34,296 nucleotides of DNA from assembly GCA_038093515.1 (NCBI GenBank), contig JBBPSI010000247.1, forward strand, positions 1 through 34,296, written 5' to 3'. Both the position numbers and the translations under genes were made by a program. Every line of letters starts with the position of its first letter. Within the stretch, counting starts at the first letter, position 1. Positions 1-9,546 of this stretch are shown one piece after another. Source of the stretch: Butyriboletus loyo (lineage: Eukaryota; Basidiomycota; Agaricomycetes; Boletales; Boletaceae). Under the pieces are notes generated by a model. That model ran no database searches. It had not been told where the DNA came from and saw nothing but the letters and a program-made list of their open reading frames with translations.

Positions 1-17
1 CTAAACAACCGACGAAC

Positions 18-1804
18 CTCTTTGGCTGGTTTTATGAGTTGGATTCCTGATGCGACCGTTCGCTAACATGGTTCGTCAGACACACTGCACACAGTTCGTC
101 TACCGAAGAAGAGAACACGCACCGGCTTACGCTTAGCTGCAGCCATCCACGAACGCCCCACGTTTGCAGTATTCCTTCTCGCCGGTGAGTTCGAACGGGA
201 TGGGGAGTTGGCGGGTCGACTGGGCGCGCTGGAACAGCCATCTGGATGATGCGAACTCTGGGTCTTTTCGCCCCTCCTGCTCACTCTCTCCAGCCACCTT
301 TTGGCCATCTGGATGCCCCCAGACGACTCGGGAGTATCGCGGTGTTCGTCTGGACAAGGGATGATACAATCAGGAGGTCTGACGGCAGTGACATGGCTTG
401 GGACGAACCTGACGCACCCTGATGATGATGGATAGAGGATGCAGCAGACGGTGCCTGCAGTGGCGTCAACACAAAAGCGAGAGTACAGTAAAATGAGCAC
501 AGACCTCATCAAAATCGAACAGGGCTTCAGGCGCACTGGTCGGTACCTCGGCCTTATGCCATCATGAAAACGAGCATGGAGAAGGAAAGCGACAAACTCG
601 TACCTCGAGTAGGTCATCATCTCTGGCTTTGGCGTGGCTCTCCGACTCGGGTAGACCTGGTGTCGTCGGTTGCTGGGGGCCATCAGCTTCTTCTTCAGCT
701 TCACTAGGCGACTAAAACAGAGGAATAACAATGTGTACATGCCAACATCATAAATGCGTAAACACTTACATGAAATGGACCATACGAGTCTGGAAGGATA
801 CCACTAAGATTGCGAATGGTGATTTTCCCGTCACCTGTTCCAGTGGCAACATAGATACAATCTATGGAGAGAGCAATTGACTGTATCTTGCGAGTGTCCT
901 TGATGGCAGGGCCAATCTGAGCAAGTGTTGAAGCGTCCCAGAATGAGATGGTGCTTGCTGCAAAGGTGGCGAGGAACTTCCCATTGGCAGCTAGAGCGAG
1001 CCTCCCACTGTATTCGTCTCCTTCAATCTGTTCTGACTCTGCCAGTCGAAACCCAGTGGATGAATTGAAAGCCACAATTTTATTATCACTTGAGGCAACA
1101 AGAACTTGCGCCCCATCGTTCGACCATGTAAGGGGCCCAGGAGTGACTGAGCCCCATCTGCATTCCATGGCGGCCTCGATGGCGATGAGTTGGTCGCCGT
1201 TGTGACTGTCGAAGATGCGAACCCGAGAATCAAGGCAGGCAGTGGCAATTTGTTCGCCACTTGGGGAGAATTTAACTCCTTCAACATTCTTGTCATGTTG
1301 GAGTGGGCCAACCAATCTCTTCCCAGTGGTGATGTTCCAGATATTTGCTTCATGGTCACCTTTGGCAGTACCGGTGGCAAACCTGGCACTGTCAGGCGAG
1401 ATGTCAACAGTCACCACCCACTTTGTACCCTCCACATGGATGGCCTTTTCTTGGATTTCGGCATCCCATACACTTGCACCCCCCTGCAAACTCCCGCACA
1501 CCACCCATTTGTGGTCGTTCGACACAGCAATGGCACCAGTCAAGTCCATTTTCTGCTTTCCCACCTGTTTACCATCTGCAACTCGCCATCGTCGAATCCC
1601 ATCGCCACTCCCGCTTAATAAATGCTTTCCGTCAGGGTGGAAAGCAAGTGCCCACACAGTACCAAGGTTGGAGTCATCAAGGACTATCGTATTTTCTTGC
1701 AGAATTGTCAGTATTCCACAGTCGCTCCTGAGAACTGCTACACACTGTTTTGTGTTGACGACATCTTTGCGAATGGTGTATGTCCGTATGTTTCGCAGGA
1801 TCAA
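18..1804 (-). CDS. WD40-repeat protein, WD40-1 copy A (3' end outside window)
   Basis: Predicted beta-propeller scaffold protein of unknown partner. Exons by splice sites and frame: 770-1804, 604-711, 505-552, 418-454, 123-349 and 18-62; the last one or two exons lie left of the window. Introns are 50-68 nt, e.g. GTAAGT donor at 769 and TTTTAG acceptor at 712. Exon 1 (345 codons) holds about seven WD40 blades with signatures such as VWALAFHPDGKHLLSGS, ASVWDAE, ANIWNITTGK, VRIFDSHNGD and ISFWDAS. Exons 2-3 are acidic (SEAEEEADG, DDDLLE, PEALFDFDE); exon 5 is Ser/Arg/Pro-rich. About 500 codons are visible without a stop. The frame opens at TTG (1804-1802), not ATG; an in-frame TGA lies just upstream and the nearest ATG (1853-1851) is in another frame, so the 5' end is unresolved. 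Family assignment is firm; start and tail exons are inference supported by copies B and C. Confidence 0.75.
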
Positions 1805-1853
1805 GAAGCAAGGTGGCGAACTCGAGTGGTAGTACAGAGAGAGTTGGATTCAT

Positions 1854-2804
1854 AAACACGTTTCTCCCTTCTCGGTTGCGCAGGCACCTCGTGTCATTGG
1901 CGCTTATTCTTATGAACAGCCCAGCTAAGCAACCTCATTGGTCGTTGCATTGACCAGGTAATCAGTGGACGTTGGCGTCATTGAACAGTCTTGGTGTGCA
2001 ACTTCCGATTGTGCGCTATATCTCCTCGGCTGACTCACTATGTTGCAGGACTAGAACCTAGCTCAGATAGCTCATCAAGGCCTCGAATGCATCCACGAAT
2101 CTGTCCCCTGGGATGCTGGCGAGACGTTGGAGGAGAACATCAAAGCATGTCCCGTCTTCATGTAGACGCGAAACTCGTGGACATGCATTGGCAAGGACGG
2201 CAAATGCGTCGAGTGAGTGGATCAGGCATGATGTAACGTTCTCATCGATCTCCAGCCGGTATTTCATCTACGCTCAAGGGGCTTGACCTGCGTCGGACTC
2301 ACAAATGGGTTTCCTCACCAGTGATAGCGCTTGGCACTGGTGACCATGGCATGTACTACGAACCGGACCTGGGACGTATGCATCACTGCCTCCTAGTGGC
2401 AACGGCGAAGCTCTGAGCACTTTAAAACACAAGGTTCTCCAACCGACTAAAGCCAGACAAGAAACGGAAACGGAGAACATTCAGGAAAACCTCTTTTCGA
2501 GGATATAATCTACAGTTTACGAAGTGGGGAGGGAAACAGGACCCATATTCCACTTGCGCGCGTGTCTGCGAGCAATACATGAGATGTTGCCTCTCGCTCT
2601 CGCGTTTGGTTAGACATTCGTCGGAGTTCTACATCAAGGATATCTGCACCTTCCGAGTCCCCGCTTTTGGGTGTGTCTCCATTGCTCTGAACACTAACGG
2701 AAATGTCTACTGGTTACTTTCGAGCGAGGCTGGTCCCATTAAATGACATCCTATACGACAAACGGACCACAATCGTAATCGTACATCGTTCGTCAGCAAC
2801 GGTT
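1854..2804. other. Unassigned block between WD40-1 and guanine deaminase, unit A
   Basis: No recognised gene. Two coding-like stretches lie on the minus strand. The first, 2058-2267, is a 69-codon ATG frame (ends FEALMSYLS); its last 30 or so codons stay open in D and C with mostly conservative changes (MLDALLQRLASNPGDRF in D), but B has an in-frame stop and the ATG end is lost elsewhere. A GTGAGT donor-like site follows at about 2036-2031, so this may be an exon of a decayed gene or a 5' exon of WD40-1. The second, about 2520-2690, contains QTREREATSHVLLAD and a KSGDSEGAD segment, kept in frame in C and D. Neither matches a family I know. Confidence 0.35.
1937..1941 (-). promoter_or_regulatory. 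Possible CCAAT box of WD40-1
   Basis: The minus strand reads CCAAT within ACGACCAATGAGG, 84 nt upstream of the nearest ATG and 133 nt upstream of the first in-frame codon of WD40-1. The pentamer is kept in the same place in units B (about 11739), C (about 19679) and D (about 28775). In C a neighbouring base differs but CCAAT is unchanged. CCAAT is short and common, so this is only suggestive. Confidence 0.3.
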
Positions 2805-3978
2805 CTACAACCAACCCCCCTCTATCTTTCGAGTTCCCCCATTTACTCTCGACGTGACGCCTTCGCATGTCCCCCCCCCAACGACAACCCCCTGCACAAA
2901 CACCCGCCTCACATTGCGATCATCCCCATCAAATAAAAACCGCTTTAACCACCGCCTCACGTCCATCTCCGTCCTCCGGTCTTGGGAGCAGAGCCAGGCG
3001 CCGGTCAGGGTCACAAGGTAGAGGAGCGTCGCCACCTCGAATTTTCAGTCGGTGAAGGGACCTTTGTGGAGGCGTATCGGTGCGTCTGCCTCTATCTCCG
3101 GGTCCGAGTCCCAATCGGAGGACAGGTCGGAGCGGTCGTGTGTGTGCCCGTCGTGTCTACCGTATTTGCAATGCTTGCGGTGCCTGCAGTATTCACGCAT
3201 GCGCTGATGCGCGCTTCATCCAGTTCCGCTTGGACGGAGACCATCTTCGACGCCGTACTCACCATTTAAATTGTAAGTTGATGGATTATACCCACAGCCT
3301 ACATCTGTGCCAAGGCCGACCTAAGGAAAAAAAACCTGGAAGGACGACAATGATCATGAGCGAATCAACTGCGTCAAAGACTGCCTCCCGAAACCTTGAC
3401 GCCGTGATCCAACAACAACCTGACCTTGGCCATCCCGCTGCTCAGATAAAAGTTGCTCGTTATGCCTGCGCCCCTCTACGATCAACACCATCTCCATCCC
3501 AGTTCACGTTGGAGAATCGTGTTCTGCCGCAGGAGGCCGAATCGGTCGGATATCGCCGCATAGGACTGAGCGACAGGGCGAAATGGGCGTTGATGATGGA
3601 ATGGACGGGCAGTTTCGCTGGTGTGTGAGAGGGGCAAGTCTTGGATATGCTTGATGAGTGTGATGGTGTCCTAGAGGGAGGTTTCTGCAATGTACTAACC
3701 AGGACAGTTCCAGTCCATCTTACATTTCCATTTCTGTCAGGGGGGCTTGTATGTGAGCGTGATTGACCACCGAGTTCATGATGGGGAATGCGCATGCCGA
3801 CGAACGCCCGTTGGCCTTGCACGACTCTTTTTCAGCGGGATGACATGTGTAAAGCGTATGGGGTTACTTTTTTTCTGGATAATGTCCGCGAGGATGATGG
3901 TTGCATCGAGGCGTAAGCTACCATAGTAACAGCTCATCGATCATGAGCACCCTATCGCCGCAGCGCGTACACGATCAC
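2805..3978 (-). pseudogene. Guanine deaminase pseudogene, unit A
   Basis: Remnant of a guanine deaminase (guanine + H2O to xanthine + ammonia; purine salvage, cytosolic, metal-dependent amidohydrolase). Segments appear in family order on the minus strand but in shifting frames: CYYGSLRLDATIILADII (about 3940-3880), QRAFVG after a GTAACC...CAAG intron (about 3815), DTITLIKHIQDL (about 3670), TSNFYLSSGMAKV (about 3450), DVGCGYNPS (about 3290), ATLLYLVTL (about 3030) and DGDDRNVRRVFVQG (about 2920). The HCPTSNF metal/substrate motif has lost its HCP part, the THISEN block is deleted, and about 100 bp are missing before the C-terminal helix. The N-terminal third, including the PGF-D-H-H metal site, is absent: homology to unit D stops at 3978. 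It lies in the same direction as WD40-1, upstream of it. Confidence 0.8.
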
Positions 3979-5719
3979 AACTGACCACGGTGGGCCGCCT
4001 CTGCAAATCGGTCCACCGCCGATAATGAATGTGACCGCGTTCCGAAGCATTGGAATGAGCGAGCATAGGAGCAGGCGTCGGTCACTGCTTTGCGACATCG
4101 GAAATTGAGATGAGTGCAGTTGCACCGGCTTTTCGACGTGAGGCATGAACATCTCCTGGAATGACACAGGCGTCGGTGAAAACTCACGTTAAGAATGTGG
4201 ACGAACCTACCTTTGTGATGCCGGGTTGGCCTCCGGAAGATGGGCCAGTCTCGATTGTGAGCCCCGAGGGTATGAACCATAGTCATCTTTCCCGACCTCT
4301 GGTCGTCATCTCTCTGCACGTCAAGGTGAGCTCCACGAAAGACTTTTTCTCAGGACACAGCAGACTCTACATTTGTAGAGGTCCTAGATAAACGGATTTA
4401 TTATCAGCAGGTGATGTTCCTATCATGACTTTCATACAAGATCAGCGTCGGAGCCTGTTGCTAATGGTACTGAAGGAGGTTAATTAGAGGGGGAGGGAGA
4501 AAGCGGTTACAAAGCACGATGATGAGCAATGGACTGTTGTTGATCTCAAGACGAGGATGAAGGGGCGGTGAGCAGTGGCCCCACTGCTGCGTAGCTCGCT
4601 CCCTCGTTGTTTCTCGTTCTGGTAAAACCCGAGAACGATTGCGTCTATCGACAATTCGGAGGTCGCCACCACCACTGCAACCAGCCCCAATTGATTTGAT
4701 GGCGATTGAGGGTGATCACGCGTATAACAGTCTTCGAGGTGGCGTACAAAGAATGGCGGATTTCGAGTGAGCGGCCGTTGTGCAAGAAAACCCGAAGAGG
4801 GATTCAGACGCAACTTCTTACCATGGGCAAGGCAGCCGGCCTACAACTCAGTGTTTGAGCGGAAATCCACCATGCACCAAAGACATTACAGAATACTATA
4901 TGCATCGAGCCCGTATATACAGGATGTCAGAATATGTTCGACAATGATATGTTTATAACTGACGTTTTTCGGAAGCAATCGTCACTTTCAGGCACACTCG
5001 GACTACCGGGCGTACTTGGATTGCCGCTGAGTGAAGTTATAGATGAAATTCGTTGGTACCTGTGGCTGAGGCACGCTTCGCGAGACAAGCTTCAAAACAT
5101 TTTGTTATGCACTTTATGATTGGCATAGGGAAAGACGAACAAGGGAGGGAGCGACAAAAGAAGCTCTTTCGTGGTTGTCGAGTGCTGACCTGTGGGTCGC
5201 AGCTCGGGCTGGACCGTGAATGAAGGCTGATGGCGAGTTCGAAGGGCAAGAGGATGATCAAGACGACAAGACTAATGACAAGATTAGGAAGCTGAAGAGG
5301 AAGAGGAGGAAAAGAGTTGACGGCGGCAAGAACGTCTGAGACGGTAGTACTTGTGGGGACAATTTACTGTCAATTCGTAGGTAAGGACACAAAACTAGTG
5401 GTGGAAAAGGAGAAAGGACAATACGACGTGATAAGGGACTGCGGGCGCAAACGTGGAGAGGTGATGAGTGAGAGAAATAAAGGTCCAGATGATGCGGTGC
5501 GGTGCGCATGTTAGCTACTGTGAGCGGTGAGTAGCAACGGTAGAATCCTTGCAGAAAATCTGGTAGCGTGGATTGGGGTGAGAATCAGCGCCGAGAGATG
5601 ATTATAAGTGATGTGTATCGATAAGGAGGCACCTGTAAACCAGACGACAAAAGCGTACCGTCAGTGGACGACCGCGCCTCGTTTCTTCCATTGCTCAGTG
5701 ACATGTCTCGGAGAGGTCA
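3979..5719. other. Unassigned block between guanine deaminase remnant and WD40-2, unit A
   Basis: From 3979 to about 5130 this is shared closely with unit C, absent from D, and nearly all deleted from B. Minus-strand stretches look exon-like: TIETGPSSGGQPGITK (about 4260-4220), then GTAGGT...TTCCAG (4219 to about 4163), then a frame starting GDVHASRRKAG that meets a stop. Another minus frame at 4484-4813 has a hydrophobic run (LGLVAVVVATSELSIDAIVLGF). From 5130 on the block is shared by A, B and C. Here a minus frame reads LPLQLPNLVISLVVLIILLPFELAISLHSR, a possible membrane segment flanked by a 3-nt indel between copies, but other indels break the frame. No product recognised. The region probably contains the WD40-2 promoter. 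Confidence 0.35.
4365..4380. repeat. Perfect 16-bp palindrome
   Basis: CTCTACA, a TT centre, then TGTAGAG: arms 4365-4371 and 4374-4380. The same palindrome is present in unit C at 22373-22388 within a long stretch identical between the two units. It could bind a dimeric regulator or be chance. Function unknown. Confidence 0.5.
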
Positions 5720-6839
5720 ATGAATGGTGAGCACATCGGCGAGACATCCGAGAGTGTGATCCTGACAGGGACCAAGCAGTCGGCGAGTGCAAACAGTCCC
5801 CCCGCCAGCACCGTTCAACAGCAGGCAAAACCCATCAAAATCGATGCTCTAGACAGCATGTACCCGGTCGCCTTCCTCGTTGATGGGAAGCACATCATCG
5901 GCGGTGTCGGGGACAGAGAGATTCGACGTTGGCGAATGGAAGACGGCGTGGAGGTGGGGACGCCAATGGATACAGGAAGTTCTGTTTATGACATTGCAGC
6001 TCTACGTTGCCATCTGGATCATGATGCTAGGAAAGTGGACATCAGAGTTGTAGAACCACGTTTGGCATGGCTCCTCCATTTGTTGGACGTCGCTCCAGCA
6101 TCACGAGCGGGTCGGATGACTACACTGCCTGCATCTCGTCGCCGTCGACTAGTCAGCGACTGCTCGGCCCCTTCAATCGCAACCACACCGTCACTGTCGC
6201 CAAATTCTCGCCTGACAGACGCCTCATTGCCACTACCGCGTATTACGACTCCGTTCAGATCTACGATGGTCAGAACGGCCGCCTCCTCGTCGATGTCCTA
6301 ATTAAAGTCGACTCAGTGTTGAACTAATGCCTTGCTTGGACCAGCGATAGCCAGCAATATCCTGCGACAGAAACATCAACTGTCTCGACGCGTCCATCGG
6401 AACGACGCACTCTCAATGGCCCATCCACAGTAACAAGCAGCTCGGCCGTATCGCCCTGACGAGCAACAGCACGTTCACCGCAGCCTCCGTTATGTCATCG
6501 GTCTCATTCTGGGACACTACAACGCATAAGCAGATCAGGTTTGGTTTGTCTTCTAGCATTCAACTAGTGTCGTAGGGATGATCATCTCAGCAAACTGTGA
6601 CCTTGCGATAGCCCGCCACGGGACAATCACGCTTCGCAGTCCCCATGGTACCCTTCCCTCACCCCATGTTAACAGTGTGAGTGCATTTGCATCGAAATCT
6701 CGCCATATGAGACGGTCTCTAATGACAAACACTTTATTGACTGCTGCAGGTTTTCGATGAGCACGATATCTAGCGCTTGAAGACAGAAAAGGCCGATCTT
6801 GAAGTGACAACCGAGTCCTTTTGTGCACAGAACAGGAAT
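5720..6839 (+). pseudogene. WD40-2 pseudogene, unit A
   Basis: Second WD40 gene, opposite in strand to WD40-1. From the ATG at 5720 the frame is open for 193 codons and contains MYPVAFLVDGKHIIGGVGDREIRRW, a clear WD40 blade. Relative to copy B the stretch 6007-6110 has no blade and the frame is lost. Blade sequence resumes in another frame (SGSDDYTACISSPSTSQRLLG; VTVAKFSPDRRLIATTAYYDSV) up to VDSVLN and a TAA at 6325-6327. Beyond it, CLAWTSDSQQ, TTHSQWPIHSNKQLGRIAL and VSFWDTTTHKQI follow. A GTGAGT...CTGCAG intron (about 6679-6750) leads to FDEHDI, a TAG, and coiled-coil-like LKTEKADLEVTTESF. The tail runs in frame into the dehydrogenase fragment. Clearly WD40, clearly non-functional. Confidence 0.8.
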
Positions 6840-6906
6840 GCTGACCATCTGCTCGTAGTTGGCGCTGGTTACGTCGCTCTGTGCTCACTGTTGGTTGTCT
6901 GGTGAG

Positions 6907-7259
6907 TAGATCGCGCTCCAGCTGCCAATCAAGAGGACGAACTCAAGTTGAATGAATCGCATCCTGATCCTCCCAAAACTTGATTCACGAGCATAACGAC
7001 TGGCAAGTATTTCCCTCATGACGGACAATAGCGACGCTTCAGACACTCAATATCGTGATGTCCACATGGATACAGCAAAGGGCATTACCATTGGTCTCCG
7101 TGACATCCGCATGGGCACAGCCAAGAGTGACTACGGTTGGAACGACGACATCAGAATGGACACCGCAAAAGCTGTAACGACTGTAAAACCGTCAGGCGTT
7201 CAGCTCTGGGAAAGGTGGAGAGCTCAGAGATGAAGCGGAAAGCCACCGTGGCGCAGCTT
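6907..7259 (+). other. Unit A-specific insertion with small ORF
   Basis: About 353 bp absent from the same point in B, C and the intact dehydrogenase gene (between tgtctgg-gag and tgctatatgag, inside intron 2). It carries a 71-codon ATG frame at 7018-7233, beginning MTDNSDASD and ending QLWERWRAQR, which contains three 15-residue repeats. No target-site duplication, terminal inverted repeat or transposase is visible. Its source is not in the window. Whether the small ORF is expressed is unknown. Confidence 0.6.
7057..7191 (+). repeat. Three tandem 45-bp (15-residue) repeats
   Basis: Copies start at 7057, 7102 and 7147. At protein level they begin DVHMDTAKG, DIRMGTAKS and DIRMDTAKA, each 15 residues long, with the first nine positions conserved and the rest diverged. 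DNA differences include third-position changes that keep the residue (gcaaag, gccaag, gcaaaa for AK). The periodicity is exact and in phase with the 71-codon ORF. Confidence 0.7.
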
Positions 7260-7863
7260 TGTGCTATATGAGACAACTCTTTTGTTGCATTCTACTAGGT
7301 GGTCTCACCTGCTCGGTCATAGGTCTCAAATGCCCCCAAATCAGATCATATAGATCTGAACCAGTGTCGGATTGATGCCTGGAATAGCCCGGACGGCGAG
7401 CTGCCAATTTACGAGCCCAGTCTAGAAGATATTCGTCAAGCTCGCGATCGCCGGTTGCAACCTCTTCTTTTCTACAGATTTCGACAGCAGTATTCGAGAG
7501 GCCGAACTTATTTTGTCAGCGTCAATGCCCCCACCAGGAAGACAGGCACTGGAACCGGTTTTGCTGCGGACCTAAAGTTTGAATTTCGAACTTATCCACA
7601 TGCGCCAAACTCAAGGTCAAGCACGGTTGGGTGTCAGGTTATAGTTCGTTTGTACTTGGGTGCGTTTTGTTGTTTCACCGTCGCGCTTAGACCAGCAATG
7701 ACAAAATATCAACGAAGTCAAAAACCTCTACTTTCATCATTCCATCTCGGGGGTATGCGACAGCGTGCGTGACAGCGACCCCACAATGCTACCGTGACCT
7801 TTCTGCCTGTACCTGTACCTCTGCCTGCCGAGACACATTGACCAGTCCCCAGCACCGTCTGGG

Positions 7864-8709
7864 ATGCCTGATGAAATTGTGGGACCATCGCTGTCGGCCA
7901 ACGATGGTTCATCGTCTGGTTCTGGCTTGCCACCTTCCTAATCGCCATGAGAAAACGCCTCTACTGCGGATGGCCAGCCTCGCTCACAATCCCAGCTATA
8001 CTCTCCCGTCCACATACCCGTGACTATCGCACCTCTCTCGACGTCGACAATCAGTCCACCGTCCGGGTTTGACCTGTGCAATATATTAGCGCGTCTGGAA
8101 CAACTACAGGCGTGGGTCCAGATTCCGTCGCACTCCCATGCCCACCAGACCTTGTCTTGTCAACCATCTGGATCGGCGACCGTCCCCCAATCTCCGTCGA
8201 CGTCGACATCCCCACCTGCGTCTCAGCCCGTTGTCCCCATCCCCATCCCCGATGCTTTTCTGCCCCACGCCTAACTCTCTCAGTCGCCCATGAGCCATCT
8301 ACAGCCCGGCTTTGCCTTTCCCGCGCACGTTCCTCAACCCCTGTTGGCACGTCAACGCCCGGGTGTGCCCATCTATGCGGTCCCCGCCGCTCACCCCGCC
8401 TCCGCACAGCATAACCTCGCCGCCCTGTCCCAACTGCCCATCCCCACCTCCACCGCTGCCCCTACTGCCCCTGTATCCACCACACTGACACCAACGCCCA
8501 TCGCACCTACCGCACCCACCTACGACTCTCTCTGGTCCACAAACGCCTCACCCTCCGGATCCACCCGTGCCCTCTACCACACCCATACCGGATTCACAGC
8601 AAGCGCGATATCAGCGGGCAACGTGGCCATGTTGACACCCAGCGGGCACGCGGCCCTCATGACCGCCGAAGGCGTCTACGTAGGTGGCGCGAGCAATAGG
8701 AATGGGTAG
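7864..8709 (+). pseudogene. Proline/serine/threonine-rich protein remnant, unit A
   Basis: Open stretches in one main frame from ATG 7864 (MPDEIVGPSLSANDGSSSGSG) through GFDLCNILARLEQLQAWVQ and a Pro/Thr/Ala-rich region to a compact C-terminus (FTASAISAGNVAMLTPSGH...GVYVGGASNRNG, stop 8707-8709). In-frame stops: TAA after SGLPPS (about 7939), a TGA soon after, and TAA at 8272-8274 where copy B has GAA. The composition resembles an activation or low-complexity tail of a fungal transcription factor or cell-surface protein, but no diagnostic domain is visible, so no function is assigned. It follows the dehydrogenase fragment in the same direction, separated by 260 bp of unassigned sequence. Confidence 0.55.
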
Positions 8710-9546
8710 GGGATATCAAAATCAAGCATAGATCATGGGGACCACAGGTGTGGGGGGTCGACTGTTTTTTCTTTTCCTTCATTTATGGATTAATCTGATC
8801 ACACGCACATCTACCAACTATTAATGACAAATGCATTGATTTATAATTCACGTTTTTTTCGCGAGGACTGAAGATGCGACTCTACGTGGACGTTGGACGG
8901 GAATGCCAGATTAGCCCAAAGGCGCGTCGTGTCGACGTCCATTTGTCCATGATGAATGCGTTGCGCCTCCATCCACACTGGTCGAGATCGGTGGTTTGTT
9001 GTATTTGGGTCTATTATAGGATAACTTACTGCCTCGCAATGCTGCATCTCTTGTTCACTCGCTCCAGCTATAACCAGTATCAATATACCCATGTTCTTTG
9101 TGCACGCTCATACTCAGATATTCTGATTGTCCCATGTTCACTCTGCATTGCTTACTTGTGTCGAGGTATGATATTGCGCAGTGCGAAATCGGAATCGGAA
9201 TCGGATGAGCAGGAGCCATCACAGCGTCGGACAGAACATCGAATCGAGATGATGGACGACGACAAACGTCGACTTTCTTCAGCTTTATGATCGGTGAACT
9301 GGGTATAAGTTACAAGTTTATCATATAAAAAATGATATCTACTCGTAACAGCTTCGAGTTCACCTCCGGCACGGAGAACGGCGTAATAAATGTCCAAACT
9401 CATAAATGAACGTCGCATACATGCATCAATGCGTCCCATCTTCGCTGACCGAGCTCCGGCACAACATCCATGCAGGTAAATTGAACGCGATTGAAACCCT
9501 AGCATTGCCCGCTTCTTGCTGCTGTATCCCACCGTAAGCCGAGCAA
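8710..9546. other. Tail-to-tail spacer, units A/B
   Basis: Lies between the stop of the plus-strand proline-rich remnant and the stop of minus-strand WD40-1 copy B. AT-richer than its surroundings, with T-runs at about 8764 and 8853 and several attaaatc/tataaaa-like patches that could serve as 3' ends. Minus-strand frames here (about 8841-9092 and 9152-9546) are not backed by splice logic or conservation. Probably the 3' untranslated regions of the two genes. No gene supported. Confidence 0.5.

Larger units (their letters stand above)
6840..7599 (+). pseudogene. UDP-glucose dehydrogenase 5' fragment, unit A
   Basis: Matches the intact gene at the right end of the window from the branch-point side of its intron 1 (gctgacca-ctg) through exons 2 and 3 and into intron 3, ending at aacttatccac. 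Recognisable pieces: GAGYV of the NAD-binding loop (about 6861), [27 protein letters not shown] (about 7357-7420), and TRKTGTGTGFAADL (about 7530-7575). Frameshifts lie near 7350 and 7440-7480. A 353-bp insert splits it at 6907-7259. It lacks exon 1, the substrate-binding half and the catalytic cysteine, so it cannot encode an enzyme. Confidence 0.88.

Noticed and set aside
1215..1832. Long plus-strand open frames antisense to WD40-1 (also about 11017-11634 and 18965-19330)
   Set aside because: They mirror the conserved WD40 exon on the other strand, lack any domain, and follow its codon pattern; shadows.
6840..7599. Functional dehydrogenase paralogues in units A-C
   Set aside because: Fragments lack exon 1, the substrate half and the catalytic cysteine, and have frameshifts.
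8051..8407. Arg/Gly-rich minus-strand frames opposite the proline-rich gene (also 16059-16295 and 16247-16471)
   Set aside because: Complement of a Pro-rich coding strand produces Gly/Arg-rich shadows; the plus-strand frame is the one kept between A and B.
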